Below, piece after piece: positions 50,481 through 59,180 of a DNA stretch of 64,000 bases. The stretch covers positions 248,001 to 312,000 of the forward strand of contig NZ_AUIK01000016.1 of the NCBI RefSeq assembly GCF_000423665.1, in the 5' to 3' direction. The notes beneath the pieces were generated by a model. That model saw only the letters and a list, made by a program, of their open reading frames with translations. It ran no database searches and was not told where the DNA came from. The DNA is from Solirubrobacter soli DSM 22325 (GTDB taxonomy: Bacteria > Actinomycetota > Thermoleophilia > Solirubrobacterales > Solirubrobacteraceae). The position numbers and the translations under genes were made by a program. Positions within the stretch are counted from its first letter, which is position 1. Every line of letters starts with the position of its first letter.

Positions 50481-53400
50481 GTGCTCTCGGCCCAGGAGGC
50501 ACAGCGCGCGCTGGCCGAGCGGCGCGAGCGGGCGGTCACGCGCGGCCGGTTGACGGCGGCGTTCGGCAAGGTCGCGGGGGTGCTGCAGACGGATGCGGGG
50601 GCCGCCGTCACCGTGCTCGAGGCGCTCCCACGCCGCGCGCGTCGGGCGGCCTTCGGGGCGGTCTGCAGCGGCATGGGCGGCGAGCTGGCGACGGTGTTCG
50701 AGAACGCGGGCCGGCTCACCTATCAGAACGACTGGGACCGCCGCCCGTTCCGCGCGCCGACCCTGCCCCACCTCGCACGCGCCCGGGTGCTCGACCGGGC
50801 GCGCAACACCGCCCCTGAGCTCGTCGCCTACGGCGCCGACTCCGAGTGGCTCGCCCGCTGGGCGGGACACGTGCTCGCGCAGGACTGGCAGGTGAGCCCG
50901 CACCTCGTGGGTTGGCTCCTCGCGGCGGCGATCGACGCCGGCAACGACGAGGTCCTCGAGCTGCTGCTGGCCTCGACCGACGGCAGCGACGACGTCGCGA
51001 CGATGGGCCAGCACGTGCCGATCGCGCTGCTGTGCGCCGACCGTCCGGACGGCTGGGAGCGCGTCGAGGAGCTGCTGCTTTCCGCGCAGCGTGAGGAGGG
51101 ACTGCGGCAGTCGATCCTCGAGGTCGTCGACGAGGCGTACCCCGAGGCGCTGCGCCGGATGCTGGCCTTGATCCTCGAACACGGGCTGGCGCGGTTCGCG
51201 TCGGTGGCGCGCGCGGTCGCGGTGTGGTTCGGGCTCGAGGTTCTCGCGGGCGATCGGAAGCGAATCGAGGCGATCGTCGAGCGGGCGCTCCATGTTCCCG
51301 ACGAGCCGACCGAGCCGCTCGACATCTACATCGCGCTCTGGTCGCAGGCCACCGAGGACGTGCTGACCGCGATCGAGTCCGCGCAGTCGTGGCTCGAGAG
51401 CCCTGACCCCGAGGCGCGCTTCAGCGCCGTCGCCTTCCTCTCCCAGACCCACGTGGACCAAGCGGCCGGAGCGCTGCTGCGCGCCCTGGACGACGACGAC
51501 CTCCGGGTCGCCGGCACCGCCGTCGCGCCCCTGCTGTGGCTCAGCCTGCCCGCGTCCTACGACGTGTTCGAGCGCCTGCTGGCGCGGCTGCCGAAACGCA
51601 CCGTCGAGCTCGAGCCGATCGAGTGGTACGGGCCGCTGCCCACGCTCAAGCGCGAGGACGTCGGCCGCTTGCTGATGCGGCATCGCGATCCGCCTGACAT
51701 CGACCGCGTGCTCCCGCATCGCGCGGCGCTCGAGACGTGGGACCGCCGCAACCTCGTCAAGCACCTCACCAAGGCGCCGCCGACCGCAGACCGCCGCGCG
51801 GCGCTGTTGGAAGCGCTCGGCGACGCCTCACCCCAGGTGCGCGAAGAGGCGATCGCAGCGGCGGCCACGGTCAAGCTCGACGACGAGGAGGCGCTCGCGC
51901 TCGAGCCGCTCCTGCGCCGCAAGCCGGGCGACCTCCGCCGCGGCGTGATCGAGCTGATCCTCGGCCGCGGGGAGCCGTGGGCGCGCGCCGCGGCCGAGCG
52001 GCTCCTGGCCGGCGACGCGCAGCAGCGGCTCGCCGGCGTGGAAGTGCTGCGACGCCTCGCCGCCTCCGGGTCGACCGCCGCGACGAAGCGGCTCGGCGAG
52101 CTCGAGAACGCCGTCGACGACCAGGTGGTCGAGCAGGCCACGCGCCGCGCGGTCGCCGACAACGCCCTCGCCACCCTCACCGAGGCCGACGGCTTCGGCC
52201 TCATCGAGGCGTCCGAGCTGACACCGGCCGTGGCGCCGCGGGAGACCGGGTTCGTGTTCGCCACGCTCGCGAGCCGCCGGGTGCTGCAGCTGCTCGACGA
52301 GCTGATCGACGCGCACAAGGACGTCGAGGTCGTGGTCGACCGGAACTGGGGGCAGGTGGATCGCCTGCTGCTCGGCGCGGTCCAGTACGCGAACCTGGCC
52401 GGACACCATCGCCGCCTGCGCCGCGGTGACACCGAGGTGGAGGTGCCGCTGCTGGAGCTGTGGCAGCGGTTCGCCGCCGAGTTGCCCGCCGAAGCGCGTG
52501 ACGACGACGGACTGCAGCTCCTGCGCGCGCACCTGATCTGCGCGGAGGCGCAAGCGCGGTACCGGTTCGACCAGAAGAGCAAGGCGGCGGCCGACGTCGG
52601 CGTCCAGCACTTCGATCTCGTGCACGACGTGCTCGACCTGCTGCTCGTGCTCGACGGCGGCGACGACGTGCGCGCGGGAGCGCTGGATGCCGCCGAGGCC
52701 GAGTTCGCCGCCCTCGGCCGGCGCGAGCTCCGGCGCCGGGCGGAGCAGTTCTACTCGTGGGAGTCGCCGGCGCTGGAGCTCACCCGCACGCTCCCGTCCA
52801 AGGACCCCGAGATCGCCAAGCGCCACTGGCGGCTCGAGCTGTGGCTGTCCGAGGCGCCGAAGGACCGCCAACGCCCGCCGCTCGGCGTCGTCGTCACGGC
52901 CTTCGAGCAGGGCGCGGCCACCGAGGCCGACCTGATCGACCATCTCGTCGGGCCTCGTGGCGAGAACCAGGGGTTCTGGGATCTCGGCCGCATCGGCCGC
53001 GCCGCGCCCACCGTCGTCGAGCGCATCCGCGAGCGGATCGTCGCGATCGAGCTCGCCCGCGGCGAGACGCCCACGGCGGCCGCGAAGGCGGTGCGCGAGC
53101 TCACCCACTCCGGCGGCCTCGACGTCGTCGTGGCCGCGCTCGTCGCGCTCGGTCGGGAACGGTTCGTCCGCGGCTGGTCGAGCGACGGCGAGGGCCGCGC
53201 GACCGTCTTCAGCCACATGGTGGCCACGAGCCACCCCGGAGACGGCGACACGCCCGAGCGCTTCGCCGCCGCCGTCCGCGAGGCGAAGATCGCGGATCGG
53301 CGCCTGCGCGAGCTCGCGTGTTACGCCCCGCAGTGGGCCGCGCACGTCGAGGCGACGCTGGCGGCGCCCGGTCTGGCGGGCGCGGTGTGGTGGCTGCACG

Positions 53401-55115
53401 CGCACACGAAGGACGACCGCTGGGACGTCGCCGCCGAGCTCCGGGCCGAGTGGGAGCGCTCCGTCGCCGACCGCACCGAGCTCTCCGCGGAGCAGCTCGT
53501 GGACGGCGCCGTTGACGTCCGCTGGTTCGCGGAGGTGCACGAGCAGCTCGACGACGAGCTGCTGAAGGCCGCGAAGTACGGCTCGACGGCCGGCGGCCAC
53601 AAGCGGGCCGAGCTGTTCGCGCGAGCGATGCGCGGCGACCTCGACGAGGACGAGCTGCTCCAGCGGATCGAGGCCAAGCGCCACCAGGACTCGGTGCGCG
53701 CGCTCGGCCTGCTTCCACTGGCGGACGGCGACGCGCTCACCCGCCGCTACGAGGCGCTGCACCACTTCCGCCGCGGGAGTCGGGAGTTCGGCAAGCAACG
53801 ACAGGGAAGCGAGGGGCGCGCGACCGACATCGGGCTGGAGAACCTCGCCCGCACCGCCGGGTTCAGCGACCCGGCGCGGCTCACGTGGGCGATGGAGGCC
53901 GCGGCGACCGCGGACCTCGCCGGCGACGGCGTGGTCGTCGAGCACGAGGACGTGCGTGTCGCGCTCCGCGTGGACGCCGATGGCAAGCCCGAGATCAGCA
54001 CCCGCCGCGGCGAGAAGACGCTCAAGAGCGTCCCCGCCGCGCTCCGCAAGGTCCCCGAGATCAAGGCGCTGACATCTCGGACCACGGAGCTGCGCCGGCA
54101 GAGCGCGCGCATCCGGGTCTCGCTCGAGCAGGCGATGGTGCGCGGCGACGAGCTGACCGGCGACGAGCTGGCCCGCTACCGCGAGCACGCGCTGCTGTGG
54201 CCGGCGCTGTCGCGGCTCATCCTCGTGGGCGAGGGGACGGCCGGGTACCCCGACGGCCGCGTCCTGCGCGACCACACGGGCGCGCAGCACGCGGTCGGCA
54301 CGACGGAGCGGCTCCGCATCGCCCACCCGCTCGACCTGCTCGAGCGCGGCGACTGGGCCGACTGGCAGCAGGACGTCCTGGCGCGCCGGGTCGTCCAGCC
54401 GTTCAAGCAGGTGTTCCGCGAGCTGTACCTGCCGGTCGACTCCGAGCGGGCGGACGGGGGAGGCTCACGCCGCTACGCGGGCCACCAGATCCAGCCGGGA
54501 CGCGCGCGGGCGCTGCTGTCGAGCCGCGGCTGGCGGATCGACGAGTACGAGGGCGCGAGGCGCACCGACCACCACGTGCACGTCGCCGCCTCGCTCTGGT
54601 TCCTCAACGGCTTCGGCAGCCCGGCCGACGTCGAACCGCCGACGCTCGAGGAGGTCCGGTTCACGAGCACCCGCGACGGTCGTGACATCGAGCTCGACGC
54701 CGTGCCCGCCCGGCTGTTCAGCGAGACCATGCGCGACCTCGACCTGGTCGTCAGCGTCGCCCACGTCGCCGGCGTCGACCCCGAGGCGAGTCAGTCCAGC
54801 CTCGAGATGCGCGCGTCGCTCGTCGCCGAGACGGCCGCGATGCTCAACTACGAGAACGTGAGGATCGATGGCCCGCGCGCCCTGATCGACGGCGAGATCG
54901 GGCGCTACTCGGTGCACCTCGGGAGCGCCGGGGTGCACCAGCTGCCGGGCGGCGCGGTGTGCATCGTGCCCGTGCACGCGCAGCACCGCGGCCGCGTCTT
55001 CCTCCCGTTCGCCGACGACGATCCCAAGACCGCCGAGATCGTCGCCAAGGTGTTGCTGCTCGCGCGGGATCGCGACATCCGCGATCCCACGATTCTCGAG
55101 CAGTTGCGGGGCTAG
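50481..55115 (+). CDS. Giant DUF4132 (MolR/YehI-like) protein with HEAT repeats
   Basis: A 1544-residue cytoplasmic protein. Residues about 160-620 look like HEAT/ARM-type helical repeats (for example RRAALLEALGDASPQVREEA and DPEARFSAVAFLSQT). The C-terminal ~700 residues match the DUF5724/DUF4132 pattern known from YehI/MolR-like proteins: LGLLPLADGDALTRRYEALH, RRQSARIRVSLEQAMVRGDE with W-P-A-L-S, the QPFKQVFRELYLPVD signature and GHQIQPGRARALLSSRGW. Members are very large; no enzymatic activity is established. Enteric relatives lie near MoxR ATPase and VWA genes, but none is present here; only the 139-residue partner precedes it. It overlaps the convergent hydrolase gene by four bases. Confidence 0.8.
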   Translation: MLSAQEAQRALAERRERAVTRGRLTAAFGKVAGVLQTDAGAAVTVLEALPRRARRAAFGAVCSGMGGELATVFENAGRLTYQNDWDRRPFRAPTLPHLARARVLDRARNTAPELVAYGADSEWLARWAGHVLAQDWQVSPHLVGWLLAAAIDAGNDEVLELLLASTDGSDDVATMGQHVPIALLCADRPDGWERVEELLLSAQREEGLRQSILEVVDEAYPEALRRMLALILEHGLARFASVARAVAVWFGLEVLAGDRKRIEAIVERALHVPDEPTEPLDIYIALWSQATEDVLTAIESAQSWLESPDPEARFSAVAFLSQTHVDQAAGALLRALDDDDLRVAGTAVAPLLWLSLPASYDVFERLLARLPKRTVELEPIEWYGPLPTLKREDVGRLLMRHRDPPDIDRVLPHRAALETWDRRNLVKHLTKAPPTADRRAALLEALGDASPQVREEAIAAAATVKLDDEEALALEPLLRRKPGDLRRGVIELILGRGEPWARAAAERLLAGDAQQRLAGVEVLRRLAASGSTAATKRLGELENAVDDQVVEQATRRAVADNALATLTEADGFGLIEASELTPAVAPRETGFVFATLASRRVLQLLDELIDAHKDVEVVVDRNWGQVDRLLLGAVQYANLAGHHRRLRRGDTEVEVPLLELWQRFAAELPAEARDDDGLQLLRAHLICAEAQARYRFDQKSKAAADVGVQHFDLVHDVLDLLLVLDGGDDVRAGALDAAEAEFAALGRRELRRRAEQFYSWESPALELTRTLPSKDPEIAKRHWRLELWLSEAPKDRQRPPLGVVVTAFEQGAATEADLIDHLVGPRGENQGFWDLGRIGRAAPTVVERIRERIVAIELARGETPTAAAKAVRELTHSGGLDVVVAALVALGRERFVRGWSSDGEGRATVFSHMVATSHPGDGDTPERFAAAVREAKIADRRLRELACYAPQWAAHVEATLAAPGLAGAVWWLHAHTKDDRWDVAAELRAEWERSVADRTELSAEQLVDGAVDVRWFAEVHEQLDDELLKAAKYGSTAGGHKRAELFARAMRGDLDEDELLQRIEAKRHQDSVRALGLLPLADGDALTRRYEALHHFRRGSREFGKQRQGSEGRATDIGLENLARTAGFSDPARLTWAMEAAATADLAGDGVVVEHEDVRVALRVDADGKPEISTRRGEKTLKSVPAALRKVPEIKALTSRTTELRRQSARIRVSLEQAMVRGDELTGDELARYREHALLWPALSRLILVGEGTAGYPDGRVLRDHTGAQHAVGTTERLRIAHPLDLLERGDWADWQQDVLARRVVQPFKQVFRELYLPVDSERADGGGSRRYAGHQIQPGRARALLSSRGWRIDEYEGARRTDHHVHVAASLWFLNGFGSPADVEPPTLEEVRFTSTRDGRDIELDAVPARLFSETMRDLDLVVSVAHVAGVDPEASQSSLEMRASLVAETAAMLNYENVRIDGPRALIDGEIGRYSVHLGSAGVHQLPGGAVCIVPVHAQHRGRVFLPFADDDPKTAEIVAKVLLLARDRDIRDPTILEQLRG

Positions 55116-55459
55116 GGAGTGGTCGTCGACAGGGTGAACGTCAGCGTCTTCGAGTACGCGCCCGTACGCAGCGCGTCGGACGCCTTGATCGCCTGCTTGA
55201 ACGTGACGGCGACCTTCTCGTTGCTGGTCGGCGCGGTCCAGGCGGACTTGGCGAGCTCGACGCGCAGCGGCTCCGGGAGCGAGAACGCGCCGTTGGTGAG
55301 CCGACCCGGGTCGGAGTAGGAGAGCGTCGCGTCGCCGGCGCTGCTCGTGACGGTCGCCTCGGTCGTCGCCGTGTACTCCTTCGCCAGGCCCGGCGTGAAG
55401 GCGCCGAACGACGCGGATGCGCCGAGCGAGAGCGCCAGCGTCGCGGGCGTGGTGCCACC
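55112..55459 (-). repeat. Copy 3 of the shared C-terminal surface module
   Basis: Codes for the last ~115 residues of the hydrolase-domain protein: PATLALSLGASASFGAFTPG, SSAGDATLSY, RLTNGAFSLPEPLRVELA and DALRTGAYSKTLTFTLSTT. It is closest in wording to copy 1 on the GH106-like protein. Confidence 0.8.
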
Positions 55460-57214
55460 GACGGTCCCTTGCGTGGACGTCGAGGTCGGCGCGTTGATCG
55501 TCGCCTGCAACAGCGCGCTGATCGCCTTCGTCGGGCGCAGCACGGCGTCGCGCGCGGCGGCGTCGCTGGTCAGCCCGAGGGTGGCCTGCAGGGCGATGTC
55601 ATCGAGGAAGAAGATCGCCGTGTAGTGGTCACCCGCCGTGCCGTACTCCTCGGCCTTGGCCGCGCTGGCCTTCAGGCGGGTGGCGAGGGCGCCCGGGATG
55701 CGGGTGCCGTAGTCGTTGACGAGGTCGCGGATGTCCGTGTACCACGCCGGGTCGCGCGTGAAGTCCGCGGGGATGTAGCCCTTGGCGGCATTGTCGAGCG
55801 TGCGTTCCTTGACCTTGTCGACGTAGGACTGCACGGTCGGGTAGAGCGTCGCGAGCTGGGCGTCGGTCATCGGCGTCGAGCTGCCGTCGAGGAAGCAGAA
55901 GCCGGGGCCCGTGTTCGTGCCGGTGTTGATCCGCAGCGGCGCGTCCTGCTGCGCGAGGCGGATGCCGCCCAGGGCGAGGCCGAGGCTGTCGCGCGTGATC
56001 GCCCCGCCGGCCGGCGTGGCCGTGGTGATCACCGGGGCCGACGGCGGCGCGATGCCATACGCGACCCAGTTGAACGTGTGGTCATAGACGGCGTCCTGGA
56101 CCATGTGCTGCGGGACGCGCGAGAGCGACGTCAGCGCGCAGGTCTGCGGCTCGCCGGGGTAGCCGCCGGGGTAGGAGCCGACGTCGCGCTTGCGCAGCGG
56201 GCCGTAGTCGGTGATCAGCTTCCAGTCGCCGTGCGAGGCGCCGGCGACCTCCCAGTTGCGGAACGTCGGCGAGTCCGCCGCGCGGGCGCCGTTGCCGATG
56301 CCGCCCGAGATGTCACCCTCGGAGTTCAGGCGGAAGATCGGGGTGGGGGTGTCGGTGCGCATCGCTCCGCCGCCGCCGTGCAGCACGACCGCGTCGACGA
56401 TGTTCGCCAGCGGCTGGATCGAGTTGGCGTAGGTGCGCAGACGGGTCGCCGACTGGGAATGCCCCGTCGCGATCACGTAGTCCGGCGCGGGCAGCGTGCC
56501 GAGCGGGTCGAGGCCCGCGGGGCTGCGAACGGCCTTGATCGCCTGCGAGAAGATGTCATACGAGAGCGAGTCGTCGTTGACCGTGTTGCCGACGGTGACA
56601 TCGAGCGCGCCATAGCGCGTCGGGCTCCACGCCTTCAGGCCGGTGGTCGCCGCGTGCAGACCCACCCGCTGGGCCGAGACGCCGACCCACGCGTAGCCCC
56701 TCTGGAGCAGATGCTCGTGCGTCTGGTACCAGTCGACCTCCTGGTCCCAGTTGTTCGAGACGTTGTACCACTCGGCGATCACGCCGCCGTTGAACTTCGC
56801 GGCGTTGACGGGGCGGCGCACCACCAGTCGCGTGTTGTACGCGTTGCCCGTGCTCTGGACCGTGGCCGTGTTCGTGCCGGTGATCGTGTACCGGTTGGCC
56901 TGCCCGGAGATCAGGAACTCCTGCTCGACGTACCCCGCCTTCGCGAGGTCGACGTCGGTCGTGAGGAACGGATACCCATGCGCGGGATCACCCACCGGCG
57001 ACGTGTTCGCGATCGGTCCCGTGACCGCCGGGGCCGGGACGGTCGCGCCGGTCGCGGTCGACACGCGCGGCGTCTCGCCGTTCGGGCCGGGCGGGACGGC
57101 GGCGGCTGGACCGGCGAGGCCGGCCGAAGCGGTCAACGCCACGAGCACCGCCGATACACGGGCAGCACGACGCGGGCGACGCTGGACAGAGCGTGCGGAC
57201 AATCTCCACCTCAC
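55112..57214 (-). CDS. Secreted alpha/beta-hydrolase-domain protein with shared C-terminal module
   Basis: A ~700-residue exported protein. The signal region is VSAVLVALTASAGLAGPAAA. The main domain (about 60-575) is the large alpha/beta hydrolase domain (Abhydrolase_10-like) with nucleophile motif VIATGHSQSATRL and histidine candidates in VAGASHGDWKL. These are predicted esterases or lactonases of uncertain substrate. The last ~115 residues are the shared surface module, identical in its final LTFTLSTTTP. The start is uncertain: TTG 57202 has AGGTGG three bases before it, GTG 57214 fits a short leader, and codons further upstream are inside the promoter. It is convergent with the DUF4132 gene. 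Confidence 0.75.
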   Translation of the reverse strand: MRWRLSARSVQRRPRRAARVSAVLVALTASAGLAGPAAAVPPGPNGETPRVSTATGATVPAPAVTGPIANTSPVGDPAHGYPFLTTDVDLAKAGYVEQEFLISGQANRYTITGTNTATVQSTGNAYNTRLVVRRPVNAAKFNGGVIAEWYNVSNNWDQEVDWYQTHEHLLQRGYAWVGVSAQRVGLHAATTGLKAWSPTRYGALDVTVGNTVNDDSLSYDIFSQAIKAVRSPAGLDPLGTLPAPDYVIATGHSQSATRLRTYANSIQPLANIVDAVVLHGGGGAMRTDTPTPIFRLNSEGDISGGIGNGARAADSPTFRNWEVAGASHGDWKLITDYGPLRKRDVGSYPGGYPGEPQTCALTSLSRVPQHMVQDAVYDHTFNWVAYGIAPPSAPVITTATPAGGAITRDSLGLALGGIRLAQQDAPLRINTGTNTGPGFCFLDGSSTPMTDAQLATLYPTVQSYVDKVKERTLDNAAKGYIPADFTRDPAWYTDIRDLVNDYGTRIPGALATRLKASAAKAEEYGTAGDHYTAIFFLDDIALQATLGLTSDAAARDAVLRPTKAISALLQATINAPTSTSTQGTVGGTTPATLALSLGASASFGAFTPGLAKEYTATTEATVTSSAGDATLSYSDPGRLTNGAFSLPEPLRVELAKSAWTAPTSNEKVAVTFKQAIKASDALRTGAYSKTLTFTLSTTTP

Positions 57215-57232
57215 AGTTGGACCGGGAGGCGG

Positions 57233-57261
57233 ATTATGAGAGCCGTGGTGACACGTGTCAA
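57233..57261 (-). promoter_or_regulatory. Near-consensus housekeeping promoter of the hydrolase gene
   Basis: On the minus strand an exact TTGACA (57256-57261) is 17 bases from CATAAT (57233-57238). Transcription should start around 57226, which excludes the earlier in-frame codons and places the start at GTG 57214 or TTG 57202. The -35 box overlaps a palindrome (57249-57260). Confidence 0.75.
57249..57260. promoter_or_regulatory. 12-bp perfect palindrome TGACACGTGTCA over the -35 box
   Basis: TGACACGTGTCA is self-complementary and covers five of the six -35 bases of the hydrolase promoter. Bound protein would repress it. The divergent lipoprotein gene starts at 57323, so it may be affected too. 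No regulator is adjacent. Confidence 0.55.
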
Positions 57262-57322
57262 CTGTCGCCTGAAGAACCTCCAGGGTCAAGCGAAGGCGGC
57301 CCGCCGCCGACTCCTGTACTCG

Positions 57323-58465
57323 ATGTCCCGTCTCATTGCACGGTCATGCGCCGTGGCGGCGCTCATCGCGGTTGCCGCGATCGCCGGGTGCGGCGGTGAC
57401 GCCGAGCGCCTCGAATGGCCGGCCGCGAAGCCCGCGTTCGGAGCCGACACGCCGGAACACGCGATCCAGAGCTTCATCGCCGCGGCCGGACACCCCGGCA
57501 GCAGCTATACGACGTTGACCGAAGCGTGTCGCCAACTGGCGCCGAGCGTACGGCCCGCGGTCCGCTTCAACGCGTCCGTCGCTCCGAGTGAGTCCGACTG
57601 CGCGGCCGGGCTCGCCACGCTGCTCTACGACACCGGCGACACCAGCGGCATCGCGCCGCCGACCGGATTCACCGGCACGATCACCGGCACCTCGGCGGCC
57701 GGGGAGCGCGCGACGGTCACGATCGCCATGAGCTACGACGGCGCTCCTGGCTTCGAGAACCGGCCGGTGCGCGTGCTGGTCGCCAAGGAAGAGGGTTCGT
57801 GGTGGGTGGCCACGCCGCGCGCACTGAACGTGCTCTCGGCGGCGCATCCGCCCACCGACGCCGAACTCGTCCAGCAGTACGACGAGCTCGTCGCCGCGGC
57901 CGGCATCGCCGAGCGCCAGGCCGAGGCCGGCCGCAACGCCGAGGCGAAGGTCGGCGGCGACGTGCGCGCCTGCCCACGTGACGGGGCCTCGTCGGCGAAG
58001 GACGCGCACGGGGACGTCAGGATCGCCGACGGGATGCGCCTCGCCCCGCAACAGGTCCCCGGCCACGACCTGGTCGAGGTCATCCACAGCGGCGACGGCG
58101 ATCAGGCGTGCTTCGAGTTGCACTTCGGCGGCGACGTTCCCAGCGCGGGCGCGGCGGAGATCGCCGTGCTGCCGACCGGGGCCCGCGTGGCGGTGCGCTG
58201 GGAGAACGACCGCGCCCTCGGTCAAGGTGGCACGCAGGACGCACCGCAAGCCGTGGCCGTCGAGACGACGCGGGACGGATCGGTGATGACGCTCCGCCTG
58301 CCGAAGACGAGCATCGGGATCACCGGCGGGCCCTACCGGTGGGCCGCCAAGCTCTTCATCAACACGGCCTCGACGGGCATGGCCCGCGACACCGACTTCG
58401 ACAGCGTCCCGGACGACCTCACGATCAGCGGGGACCAGGACCACTACATCCCGCACGCCGGCTAG
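57323..58465 (+). CDS. Lipoprotein of unknown function
   Basis: A 380-residue lipoprotein with signal ending AVAAIAGC (lipidated Cys23). ATG 57323 is chosen as it opens that signal. The first half (about 40-190) resembles a small NTF2-like/DUF4878-type envelope domain (TPEHAIQSFIAAAGHPGSS, FTGTITGTSAAGERATVTI, WWVATPRALN). After an acidic-helical linker the C-terminal half (about 230-370) is a beta domain with a conserved-looking CPRDG...CFELHFGG pair and VRWENDRALG. It is divergent from the hydrolase gene and convergent with a decayed HAF gene. No specific function is recognised. Confidence 0.65.
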   Translation: MSRLIARSCAVAALIAVAAIAGCGGDAERLEWPAAKPAFGADTPEHAIQSFIAAAGHPGSSYTTLTEACRQLAPSVRPAVRFNASVAPSESDCAAGLATLLYDTGDTSGIAPPTGFTGTITGTSAAGERATVTIAMSYDGAPGFENRPVRVLVAKEEGSWWVATPRALNVLSAAHPPTDAELVQQYDELVAAAGIAERQAEAGRNAEAKVGGDVRACPRDGASSAKDAHGDVRIADGMRLAPQQVPGHDLVEVIHSGDGDQACFELHFGGDVPSAGAAEIAVLPTGARVAVRWENDRALGQGGTQDAPQAVAVETTRDGSVMTLRLPKTSIGITGGPYRWAAKLFINTASTGMARDTDFDSVPDDLTISGDQDHYIPHAG

Positions 58466-59180
58466 CGTTTGATCGTGACCTTGGCCGTGGCGGTGCTCGT
58501 GTTGCCGGCGCCGTCGCGCGTGGTGGTCAGGAGCGTGAACGTAGCCTTGCTCGACCTGCGCAGGCGCACGCGGAGGCTGTGGTCGAGCTTGAACGTGACG
58601 GCGGTGGTTCCCGTCTTGCCCACGTAGACCTGCTTGGTCGCGAGCGCCTTCTTCGTGCGCGCGAGCTCGCGGTCAGCTGGAGTCGCAGGCCGCGCCGGCG
58701 GACGTCGGCGAGCCGCTCTCCGGGGATGGCGGCGATCTGCGCCGTGGGCCGGGTCGTGTCGCCGAACCACAGCAGCGCGCGGGCGTGCTTCTCGGATCCG
58801 TATGAGCCGATGACCAGGCCCTGGTCGTTGATCGCGGTGGACGCGGCGTATTGGGCGCCGGCCGGGACGCCGAGCTCGACCATGCCCTCCGACCGTGTCC
58901 ACAGGAACGGGCGACCGCCGCTGGTGCCGACGACCTGACCGTGATTGTTGATGTCAGCGGCCGAACTGATGGAGTCGCCCGGCAACGCGCCCAGAGTGAT
59001 CCGCTCACCCGACGGCGTCCAGACGACGGCGTGAGGGCTCCCGGTGGTGGCGACGTCCTCACCCACCGTGCCGGCGATCTGGCCGCTGTCGCTGATCCCG
59101 TACGCCGCGCCGCGCTCGATCTCGATCGGGACGGGCCCGGCCTAGGCGATGATCAGCGCGGTTGCGCAGGGACGTCGCAT
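58462..59180 (-). pseudogene. Decayed tandem copy of the HAF-repeat protein gene
   Basis: A broken relative of the intact HAF gene just upstream. From ATG 59180 (sharing one base with the upstream TGA) it reads MRRPCATALIIA and then an in-frame TAG before AGPVPIEIERG, which matches the start of the mature part of the neighbour (AGPVPIDIGPGG). The repeat region is much shorter (about three units, for example DINNHGQVVGTSGG). At about 58677 a frameshift and a loss of ~8 codons precede the tail KTGTTAVTFKLDHSLR...TAKVTIKR, which is otherwise like the neighbour's. Three independent lesions argue for true decay rather than error. Confidence 0.75.

Noticed and set aside
51828-54326. Long open frame opposite the DUF4132 gene
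   Set aside because: Same reasoning; the plus-strand protein has DUF4132 signatures throughout.
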